This document shows positions 57,383 to 63,607 of a stretch of DNA of 64,000 bases, in pieces. The stretch is from an uncultured Anaerovibrio sp. (GTDB lineage Bacteria > Bacillota > Negativicutes > Selenomonadales > Selenomonadaceae): contig CAKPYV010000001.1 of NCBI GenBank assembly GCA_934203205.1, positions 165,708 to 229,707 of the forward strand. Direction: 5' to 3'. How positions within the stretch are numbered: position 1 is the first letter of the stretch; each line of letters begins with the position of its first letter. The notes under the pieces are model-generated. The model ran no database searches. It had not been told where the DNA came from and was given only the letters and a program-made list of their open reading frames with translations. The position numbers and the translations under genes are program-made.

Positions 57383-59584
57383 TCATTCCCCTCTGTCCTC
57401 AACTACATAGAAATCGCCACTGAAAGCCTCTTGGTTGCCTGTAAACAGCTTTGTCCCGCAGTTAGCTAGAAGTGTTCCAGCCGTGGTTTTCCCATTTGCC
57501 AACTTACATGCATTTTCATCACTAGCTGACTCTGAACCTATCAAAACAGCTTGCTGGTCATGCATACAGTTTAATGCTCCCATTTTATCCTGCAAACTTA
57601 ACTGATTGCATTGTCCGTTACCGATACAAGCTACCACAGGCGGTTGTTTGTAGTCACTAGCTGTAAGGGGGGCTGCTATATTGGGAACGAAACCAGCACT
57701 TCGTTCATCATGCCCCATAGAAACAACAGCCATTCCGCCTTGATTACAGGCAGGATTACCACAATTAATATCAAGTGTTCGTGAAGTGTCAGCTTTGTAA
57801 ATTCCAGAGTTTGGATTTTGTGACTTCATAGCGTTGGAATCGTAACTGCCAATGCCGTAAACAACAGCAGTCTGATTATCTCCCATATTAGCACGCAGTG
57901 TCGTTGATTTATCTTGTGTCAGCTTGCGTCCATCACGGCTTGTGATACCTGGCTCGAAACCCCAGCTTGTCTTATCAGTGCTTTGCGCAGTATCTCTGGT
58001 AGCACCTTTCCCCTCGTCTTTGCTCGCCTCAGTATCCCTAGACAGGCTTTCTGACTCAAATAATACTTCTGGTCTGCTGTTGGCTCCAAAACCTGCGATA
58101 AGGAAGATTCTCGCTCTACGCTGGGGGACACCCCAGTATTGAGCGTCAAGTGTTCTCCATGCCACATTACATTTTGGGCTTCTAACCAGCCCGCTTTTGC
58201 TCCATCGTTCAGAATCAGGCATTGGAATGTCGGTTTCTGTGATTTCTTCCAGCACAACTCTAAAGTCATGCCCTTTATTTGAGCTAAATGCGCCAGGGAC
58301 GTTTTCCCACACGAACCACTTGGGGTACTCTCCATTTGTGGCTTTTCGCATACATCGAACAATGTCAATTGCTTTTCTGAATAATCCGCTTCGTTCACCT
58401 GCTAACCCCTCTCTTTTACCAGCGATGGACATATCCTGGCAATTATGAACCATAATGCCGTTTACAGTATACGAATGAACATCAGCAACTTCAAAGTTGT
58501 AAACTATCGTTTTTTGTTCTTTTCGTTTAATTTCCCTTATCGGCTGCCATATATAGCCATCTCCTACAATGGCCTGTGATTGCTTTGGTACATTATCAAG
58601 CCATGTAACTGTATAGGTGTCTTTTTGATTGACTTCTCTACCTTGGATGGTGTGTTTCTTAGGTCTTTCATTATAGTATACTTTTGTCGGCCTTAGATAT
58701 GCTTTATGTATAGCAATTTGCAACGATAAGGCTAGCTTTCTACTGATTGTAGTTGCTCGGTATAAGTTGCCCGTTTTGCTACCATCGCCACTTACATATC
58801 CGTTAATTAATTCCTGCAATAATTCTTTTGGTAAATCTAAAAATATACCAGGTATTTCTTTGTGTTCTGCTCCTTTTCCACATAACATACACAATCGCAT
58901 AAGTCTTTCACTGATAATTTCCCCCTTTGTCACTGTTACATCTTTTTTATAACAAACGTGATATTGTGAAATTTTGCTTTTGAAATCATCTAACTTTCCC
59001 TTGCCTATGCAATAAATGACTTTATGGGCTTTCTGTCCTAGCGGTCTACCCTTACGTTGGCTGTTGTTTGTATAACCATCAGCTATATAACGCCCTATCA
59101 GCCACGCTTCCTCTTTTGTTATGCTCATTATATTCTCACTTGTTTGGAGTATAGGGTAGCCCACAAAATCCCCTTTCTGTAAATTTTCAACTTTTACCCA
59201 TTCAGCCTTGGAAAATTTTCTCAAATTGCAACGATTCCCATTTTTTGTTGGGTAATATCTTCTCATGTGCTTCACTAAAAATGGGTGGTTTCCTGTTGCT
59301 TCTAACTCCAGCAATCCCTGTGCTTTGATAGTATATATGCTTTCTGTTTGATTTCTCATAACCTCAACGACTTTATGCCACTCACAATCATCAGCAATAA
59401 CTATATCTCCAACAACGATATTTTCAATAGCCTTTATACCGTTTTTTGTTTGAATACTCGCTCCAGCTGTAAAACATGGTGAGCCTGCACAAATAATGTC
59501 TACTGGTGTCAATTTTGCCCCGTCCAGCTTCGTAATATCGCCTAACTGCTGTACATCTGGAAAATGATACTTTGATACAGCCAT
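57383..59584 (-). CDS. dcm: Intein-containing phage C5-cytosine methyltransferase (motifs IV-VIII), broken gene
   Basis: 733 residues. Extein parts: QLGDITKLDGAKLTPVDIICAGSP, then after the intein CQDMSIAGKREGLAG (motif IV, catalytic Cys), WFVWENVPGAFSS (motif VI, ENV) and GVPQRRARIFLIA (motif VIII), then a long low-complexity target-recognition region. Residues 37-381 are an intein. The SAM-binding motif I (LTLGSLFDGV-GGW) lies just upstream but in another frame because of an extra GT at about 59658-59661, so this frame as read starts at ATG 59584 without it. Motifs IX-X are in the next frame downstream. Likely inactive as a methyltransferase unless recoded. Confidence 0.8.
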   Translation of the reverse strand: MAVSKYHFPDVQQLGDITKLDGAKLTPVDIICAGSPCFTAGASIQTKNGIKAIENIVVGDIVIADDCEWHKVVEVMRNQTESIYTIKAQGLLELEATGNHPFLVKHMRRYYPTKNGNRCNLRKFSKAEWVKVENLQKGDFVGYPILQTSENIMSITKEEAWLIGRYIADGYTNNSQRKGRPLGQKAHKVIYCIGKGKLDDFKSKISQYHVCYKKDVTVTKGEIISERLMRLCMLCGKGAEHKEIPGIFLDLPKELLQELINGYVSGDGSKTGNLYRATTISRKLALSLQIAIHKAYLRPTKVYYNERPKKHTIQGREVNQKDTYTVTWLDNVPKQSQAIVGDGYIWQPIREIKRKEQKTIVYNFEVADVHSYTVNGIMVHNCQDMSIAGKREGLAGERSGLFRKAIDIVRCMRKATNGEYPKWFVWENVPGAFSSNKGHDFRVVLEEITETDIPMPDSERWSKSGLVRSPKCNVAWRTLDAQYWGVPQRRARIFLIAGFGANSRPEVLFESESLSRDTEASKDEGKGATRDTAQSTDKTSWGFEPGITSRDGRKLTQDKSTTLRANMGDNQTAVVYGIGSYDSNAMKSQNPNSGIYKADTSRTLDINCGNPACNQGGMAVVSMGHDERSAGFVPNIAAPLTASDYKQPPVVACIGNGQCNQLSLQDKMGALNCMHDQQAVLIGSESASDENACKLANGKTTAGTLLANCGTKLFTGNQEAFSGDFYVVEDRGE
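57919..58398 (-). CDS. Overlapping phage gene inside dcm, other frame
   Basis: 159 codons open on the same strand as dcm in another frame. GTG start at 58398 lies 7 nt after GAGAGGGG. The protein begins NEADYSEKQLTLFDVCEKPQ and ends with SLSQVLEPTADQKYYLS followed by ACLGILRRAKTRGKVLPEIL. From memory the second block (LS-x-ACxGILRRAxxRGKxLP) recurs in phage proteins near or overlapping dcm genes; that recall is unverified. Function unknown. The good ribosome site and ordered sequence argue for a real gene. Confidence 0.55.
   Translation of the reverse strand: MNEADYSEKQLTLFDVCEKPQMESTPSGSCGKTSLAHLAQIKGMTLELCWKKSQKPTFQCLILNDGAKAGWLEAQNVMWHGEHLTLNTGVSPSVERESSLSQVLEPTADQKYYLSQKACLGILRRAKTRGKVLPEILRKALIRQAGVSSQVSQAVMDAS
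58442..59476 (-). other. 345-residue intein with LAGLIDADG-type homing domain
   Basis: Splicing element within dcm. Block A: CFTAGASIQTKNGIKAIENI (Cys1 at 59474-59476); block B: ATGNHPFLVKH; homing endonuclease dodecapeptides AWLIGRYIADGY and ELINGYVSGDGS; block F/G: VYNFEVADVHSYTVNGIMVHN, ending in His-Asn followed by Cys+1. The +1 residue is the catalytic cysteine of the methyltransferase PCQ motif, so the enzyme cannot form its active site before splicing. Length of 345 fits an intein with a full homing endonuclease. Confidence 0.92.
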
Positions 59585-59733
59585 CGGAAAATCATCTATT
59601 TCACTGCTCCATATCGGCCTTATACCATTCTCTTTGGCGGCTAAAAGCCAGCCCCCTACACTCCGTCAAAAAGGGAACCAAGTGTTAATTCTCGTTCATT
59701 ATTCAACCAAACCACCCTCTTTCATAAAAACAT
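59585..59733 (-). pseudogene. N-terminal remnant of dcm (motif I)
   Basis: Translating upstream of ATG 59584 in frame gives GGWLLAAKENGIRPIWSSEIDDFP, and in a second frame ERELTLGSLFDGV, which together rebuild the normal start of a phage Dcm (FxGxGG, SAM-binding). The frames are joined by a GTGT where GT is expected (+2). The best ribosome site (GGAGAG) precedes ATG 59733, whose frame meets TGA at its fourth codon; a GTG at 59715 is an alternative start. Confidence 0.65.
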
Positions 59734-59742
59734 TTTCTCTCC

Positions 59743-59943
59743 TCAACACTGCCTTGAAGTATCTTTCGATTGCAGCCATTTTTTTACTCCTTGTAGGCAA
59801 TTACACTCATCATATTCGTTTGCGCAGTATTTACAAGCCTCTGGGAATTGCATAAGCTCTATGAATATATCCGCTAGCATAGTATCATTTACCCGCTCTA
59901 AAGCCTCATTGATTTTCTTAATTGTGTACTCTCTGTTAGTCAT
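59743..59943 (-). CDS. Small phage protein, MTNRE family
   Basis: 66 residues: MTNREYTIKKINEAL, a central cysteine cluster CKYCANEYDECNC and the closing GVKKWLQSK. It resembles the 74-residue protein at 60589-60813 (same MTNRE start, Cys cluster, GVK-WL end). Probably a zinc-ribbon-like small phage protein; function unknown. ATGA overlap with the gene before it. Confidence 0.6.
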   Translation of the reverse strand: MTNREYTIKKINEALERVNDTMLADIFIELMQFPEACKYCANEYDECNCLQGVKKWLQSKDTSRQC

Positions 59944-60404
59944 TTTACTACCTCGCCATTCACAACTGCAAAAGCTGTTTTGACAGTGCTCGCCAATTCT
60001 CTAACAGCCCCCATCAAATTTTCTATCTCTTCATGTTCTGCACCATCATCAGGGAATGACAAATTTCTATCGTCTATGTAGATATGGGCAAAAGGCTTAG
60101 GAGTCTTAGACTTCCATTTTAAAGTAGCTGGTACATCTTCATTAATGGCATCAAATTCCAGCCCTCGCTCTTTACAATAGTCAATAGCCATCTGCAAGGC
60201 TTCTCCAGCTCTACAAGTCCAAAGAATAAGTTGCAAATGCTCTTTAAGGATTTTCCTCCACCCTATAAGAGCAGGTAGCAAATATGTCGGCTCTCCGATT
60301 TCAGGATACTTCTCACCAGTCTTTGCCAAAGTATCATCAAAATCAACTGCAATAATCAACGGGCTGCCCTGCTTTATAAACTCAAAATCTTTCTTCCAAT
60401 CCAT
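59940..60404 (-). CDS. Phage HAD-like phosphatase
   Basis: 154 residues. HAD motif I VDFDDTLAKTG, motif II-like ILWTCRAGE, and a late acidic pair IYIDDRNL. This suits a small nucleotidase or polynucleotide-phosphatase-like HAD found in phage genomes. Substrate unknown. Stop overlaps the start of the following small gene (ATGA). Confidence 0.7.
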   Translation of the reverse strand: MDWKKDFEFIKQGSPLIIAVDFDDTLAKTGEKYPEIGEPTYLLPALIGWRKILKEHLQLILWTCRAGEALQMAIDYCKERGLEFDAINEDVPATLKWKSKTPKPFAHIYIDDRNLSFPDDGAEHEEIENLMGAVRELASTVKTAFAVVNGEVVK

Positions 60405-60421
60405 CTTCTTTATCCTCCATT

Positions 60422-60592
60422 CTAAACTCTATTCCATGCAGCAGGCTCCTCATAAAGCCCGCAAGTTACATAGCCCTGTTCTGGTACAAAAATTCTTTCC
60501 CCACAGAATGGGCAACTTTTGCAATCCTTTTGCTGACAACAAAACTCAAATATTAGGTTCGTCGCCTCTATAGCTTCCTCACGTGTAATCAT
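60422..60592 (-). CDS. Small Cys-rich phage protein
   Basis: 56 residues: MITREEAIEATNLIFEFC then CCQQKDCKSCPFC and a later CGLYEEPAAW. Cysteine spacing suggests a zinc site. The ATG at 60592 overlaps the stop of the previous gene (ATGA) and is preferred over the upstream GTG-type start at 60613. Confidence 0.55.
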   Translation of the reverse strand: MITREEAIEATNLIFEFCCQQKDCKSCPFCGERIFVPEQGYVTCGLYEEPAAWNRV

Positions 60593-60813
60593 GATTTTTC
60601 CTGCTCCAGCCACTGCTTAACGCCACCTTGGCAAGTCCCTTTTGCTCTGCAAGTCCAGTTTCTGCGAGTCCACTCATAATCTACATTATGTATGCAATGA
60701 TGGCAGATAAAGTCACCATCATATGTGCCAACAATAATACCTGCTAACTGCCTGTTGTCTAACGGTTTCAGCCATTCTGTAAGGTCGGCAATAGCCTTTT
60801 CTCTATTTGTCAT
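60589..60813 (-). CDS. Small phage protein, MTNRE family
   Basis: 74 residues: MTNREKAIADLTEWL, CHHCIHNVDY, TCRAKGTCQGGVKQWLEQE. Four to five cysteines in CxxC/CxxxxC spacing. Paralogue of 59743-59943. AAGGTGAG ribosome site. Function unknown. Confidence 0.6.
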   Translation of the reverse strand: MTNREKAIADLTEWLKPLDNRQLAGIIVGTYDGDFICHHCIHNVDYEWTRRNWTCRAKGTCQGGVKQWLEQEKS

Positions 60814-61027
60814 TTTGTCTCACCTTATTTAATTTAGATTTCCACCACACATGCCAACATTCCTTACAATTGGGACAAATATACTCAATATCTCTACACT
60901 CAGTATCAGGTGGACACCCCTCCGTTGATAACATGTCGATAAGTCCGTCTATAGAACGCTTAGCACACAATCTTTGCAACTGCTCTAACAAAATTTCTTC
61001 TTTAGGATTACAATTATCAACTGCCAT
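60803..61027 (-). CDS. Small phage protein with CxxC motif
   Basis: 74 residues: MAVDNCNPKEEILLEQLQRL, then CPPDTECRDIEYICPNCKEC. The ATG at 61027 follows GGGAG by 9 nt. The same frame stays open upstream to 61198, and that upstream part may be the shifted end of the gene at 61131-61283. Function unknown. Confidence 0.5.
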   Translation of the reverse strand: MAVDNCNPKEEILLEQLQRLCAKRSIDGLIDMLSTEGCPPDTECRDIEYICPNCKECWHVWWKSKLNKVRQNDK

Positions 61028-61130
61028 TGTTTTCATCTCCCTATGATTCTTTATTTTTGTGCTGTCCTTATAAGGGTATACAGGCCATACCCAAGGAACG
61101 GCAATATCGCAGTTCCATGAGACCTCTCCG

Positions 61131-61283
61131 TCAATGGGGAGCATGTCGACGACTGAACGGACACCCTCTGCAAGCCCACGCCTCCCCGCTTTCAGCATAA
61201 CCTTTAGGATTTATCTCATGCCTGTGATTGCAGTAGTCATACAGTTTCTGTGATATTTTTACTGCTTCTCCATTGGTTATCAT
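61131..61283 (-). CDS. Short phage ORF, probably frameshifted
   Basis: 50 codons, 12 nt after the previous gene and behind AGGTAGGA: MITNGEAVKISQKLYDYCNH and WACRGCPFS, the same build as the other small Cys proteins. A one-base shift near 61151-61155 would continue it as VVDMLPIDGEVSWNCDIAVPWVWPV, which looks like a natural C terminus (second Cys, W-rich end). It may therefore be a broken gene. Confidence 0.4.
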   Translation of the reverse strand: MITNGEAVKISQKLYDYCNHRHEINPKGYAESGEAWACRGCPFSRRHAPH

Positions 61284-61294
61284 TTCAGATTTTC

Positions 61295-61705
61295 CTACCT
61301 CTCTTGCAACGCTGCCAGCATCTTCTTTGCCGCCTCAGCAACCTCTCCTATTGATTCAAAAACAAGTCCATGTTTGAGTCTGTAATAATCAACATCATTA
61401 TCATCCCATTTGTCATAGCTCCATAATTGTTGATTATCTGGACATGGGAAATAATATATTTCATTTTTTTTAGGCTTCCAAGGAAACTTGACAATCATAG
61501 CCTCACCCATTAAGAGCTGTTTTAGTATTCCTGCCCCTGCTGTAGCTATCTCCCAATTGGCATTGCCATATGACATTTCAATACCTTTTTCTTCTGTAAA
61601 TCGATAACAGTTACAGCAACTACAACCATTATCACTAACAATCTTAAAAAATTCTCCAAGCTTCACACCCAGCATTTTTGCCACTTCTGCCATATGATTA
61701 GTCAT
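61295..61705 (-). CDS. Tandem phage paralogue C
   Basis: 136 residues. Begins MTNHMAEVAKMLGVKLGEFF and ends GLVFESIGEVAEAAKKMLAA, with a middle IVKFPWKPKKNEIYYFPCP segment. Contains a Cys cluster CSCCNC absent in the other two copies. Starts on the last base of the preceding paralogue (TAATG), whose EEE tail codons double as its GGAGG ribosome site. Known phage type; function unknown. Confidence 0.65.
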   Translation of the reverse strand: MTNHMAEVAKMLGVKLGEFFKIVSDNGCSCCNCYRFTEEKGIEMSYGNANWEIATAGAGILKQLLMGEAMIVKFPWKPKKNEIYYFPCPDNQQLWSYDKWDDNDVDYYRLKHGLVFESIGEVAEAAKKMLAALQER

Positions 61706-62133
61706 TATTCTTCCTCCTGTTTTGTCACCGCCTGCATTTGCTTTGCAATTTCAATGGCTTCTTCTCTATATCTACACACAACGCCCAGATTAAAACGATA
61801 GAAATCATCTTCATCGCCATGCCATATATCACGGCTGTATAGCGCTTTATCGGCAGGTCTTGGGATAAAATACTCGTCACCATCATCAGGTATATAGCTG
61901 TCAGAGATAGTATATATCCCTCGCAAAATGTCACTAAGCCTCTGCCCACCGATACTAAACCATTTAGTATCGTCAGGGTTCTCAGCGTTCGGGTCGCCAG
62001 CATTGCGCCCACCGAATATTTCTAGGCCATTCTCGCTTATCCGGTATAAATCAAATATAAATTGCTTTATGCGGAAATGCTGCCCTAATTGCAGTCCAAG
62101 AATTTGTGCCACTTCTGCCATGTGATTAGCCAT
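61705..62133 (-). CDS. Tandem phage paralogue B
   Basis: 142 residues. MANHMAEVAQILGLQLGQHF, then LYRISENGLEIFGG, ILRGIYTISDSYIPDDGDEY and FNLGVVCRYREEAIEIAKQM. Same layout as its two neighbours: N-terminal MAEVA helix, YRI..GLE strand, one aromatic/acidic middle, C-terminal EEA helix. Overlaps the previous gene by 8 nt. Confidence 0.65.
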   Translation of the reverse strand: MANHMAEVAQILGLQLGQHFRIKQFIFDLYRISENGLEIFGGRNAGDPNAENPDDTKWFSIGGQRLSDILRGIYTISDSYIPDDGDEYFIPRPADKALYSRDIWHGDEDDFYRFNLGVVCRYREEAIEIAKQMQAVTKQEEE

Positions 62134-62527
62134 TACTTTTACCCTCCTTTGCCACTGCTAACATTCGCCGTGCTAACTCTACAGCTTCCTCTCTGGTCTT
62201 AAAAACAAGCCCCCTGTCGTAACACCTTTTATAGGTATCAGTATTTTCCCAAAAAGTCGTATAACAATCGAATTCATTATCTACAGCAGCTATATAGCAC
62301 TCCTCTCCCTCTTTAGGCTCCCATGCTGGCTCAACAATCTCAATATAACCAGCCAAAATTTCTGTAAGCAAACGTGGCGCTAAATTCCAACAATCTCTTT
62401 CTCTATCATACTGAAGCAATCCATTTTCAACAATCTTGTAAATAGCAAGGGGAGCTTCCTTTATTTTAAACGCTTCATCAAATTCTACCCCCAGCATTTT
62501 TGCGACTTCCGCCATACGACTACCCAT
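62126..62527 (-). CDS. Tandem phage paralogue A
   Basis: 133 residues. MGSRMAEVAKMLGVEFDEAF, AIYKIVENGLLQYD, LTEILAGYIEIVEPAWEPKE and GLVFKTREEAVELARRMLAV. First of three paralogous genes in a row. Starts on the last base of the MazG-like gene (TAATG). Confidence 0.65.
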   Translation of the reverse strand: MGSRMAEVAKMLGVEFDEAFKIKEAPLAIYKIVENGLLQYDRERDCWNLAPRLLTEILAGYIEIVEPAWEPKEGEECYIAAVDNEFDCYTTFWENTDTYKRCYDRGLVFKTREEAVELARRMLAVAKEGKSNG

Positions 62528-62877
62528 TACTTTTCCTCCTTATCATACCCAAGCCGTTCAGCCCAACGCTTCCATTTAGGATTGCTCGTTATATCATCAT
62601 CATTAGCGAAGTTGTTTTCTTGTATGGCACTTACTACCTCCCAATTTTTCGCACACACTAAATCTATAACAATGCAACAATCCGTCATTTCTTCCGCCAA
62701 TGCCAACGCAGCTTCCTGCTCCGTCCTTGGTGTGACATTTTTACTCAACCCCTTGGCTCTAATCAGCTTCAAGGCTGCCTGAGACAATTCACTTGCTTCT
62801 TCTGCCAACTGCTCTAACATGGTACGATTGTCCAGCTTGTCAATAATAAAATTCCGATACTTCTCATAATCACTCAT
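62527..62877 (-). CDS. MazG-like nucleotide pyrophosphohydrolase
   Basis: 116 residues. All-alpha NTP pyrophosphatase pattern: EQLAEEASELSQAALKLIRA (EExxE) and ALAEEMTDCCIVIDLV (ExxD). Phages use such enzymes to adjust nucleotide or ppGpp pools; the substrate here is unknown. ATG at 62877 behind AGAGGT; the longer frame from 62937 overlaps the previous gene. Confidence 0.75.
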   Translation of the reverse strand: MSDYEKYRNFIIDKLDNRTMLEQLAEEASELSQAALKLIRAKGLSKNVTPRTEQEAALALAEEMTDCCIVIDLVCAKNWEVVSAIQENNFANDDDITSNPKWKRWAERLGYDKEEK

Positions 62878-63175
62878 TTTCTGTACCTCTCTTAACGCTT
62901 TCCTGCCATTCAACGGCCAATTTAGACAGCTTCTCATACACGCTATTGACGTGGTCTACAATCTCACGGAGTTCATCAGGATGGTAGTTTCTCACCTTGG
63001 CTCTGGTATGCTTTGTCATGTATGCCAGCAATGCCATCTGCAAGGTAAGATAATAGTATTTGTTCACCCACACTTCTTCTGCCCCGCCATCAGATTGTTT
63101 TCTGATGTTCTTCTTCTGCAAGATGAAGTGTACTTCATCTGCTGTTAATCTCCAATTTTCTGATAACTGAATCAT
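62870..63175 (-). CDS. Phage protein of unknown function
   Basis: 101 residues, basic N-terminal half: MIQLSENWRLTADEVHFIL, then NKYYYLTLQMALLAYMTKHT and a C-terminal helix. The pattern (short beta start, YYxxLxxAL helix) is seen in small phage early proteins, but I cannot name the family with confidence. Its stop overlaps the MazG-like start by 8 nt. Confidence 0.55.
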   Translation of the reverse strand: MIQLSENWRLTADEVHFILQKKNIRKQSDGGAEEVWVNKYYYLTLQMALLAYMTKHTRAKVRNYHPDELREIVDHVNSVYEKLSKLAVEWQESVKRGTENE

Positions 63176-63190
63176 TTGTTGTGTTCCTTT

Positions 63191-63607
63191 CTAAATGTGA
63201 TATTCAATGTGACGGATAATGTCATAGTATGCTACTTTGAGATAGTCCTCCTGAGACATTAGAGGACTATCACCTGGTACTACCACGCCATCATAAAGAT
63301 TAGCAACTGCCAAGAATAGATTATCCTCGCACACGCCCCACGCCTCGCATACATCTTCTGCATCATATTTTGTGTTTTCTTGTGGTGTAATAGGCGGAAT
63401 AGTTCCAGCTTTTACGCTCTCTGCATGATGTTTGATGTACCATGCAGCCTTTTCCAAATCTGTTCTCACATCATCAGACTTCTTGCCAGCTCTGGCAATG
63501 TACTTAATTGCATTGCCTAAGCAAAAGTCTAACTTCCAATCCTCGATAACATCAATGGCTTCTATACCACCGGATTTATAATACTCTGGGTGGTCTACAT
63601 TACTCAT
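63191..63607 (-). CDS. DUF3310 phage protein
   Basis: 138 residues. The N-terminal 60 residues carry the DUF3310 signature HPEYYKSGGIEAIDVIEDW and LGNAIKYIARAGKK, followed by LEKAAWYIKHH. Common in phage DNA-metabolism regions; biochemical role unknown. ATG overlaps the stop of the pentapeptide gene (ATGA). Confidence 0.8.
   Translation of the reverse strand: MSNVDHPEYYKSGGIEAIDVIEDWKLDFCLGNAIKYIARAGKKSDDVRTDLEKAAWYIKHHAESVKAGTIPPITPQENTKYDAEDVCEAWGVCEDNLFLAVANLYDGVVVPGDSPLMSQEDYLKVAYYDIIRHIEYHI

Noticed and set aside
57125..57469. 114-residue plus-strand ORF over the dcm 3' end
   Set aside because: Antisense to the conserved motif IX-X region and without a ribosome site.
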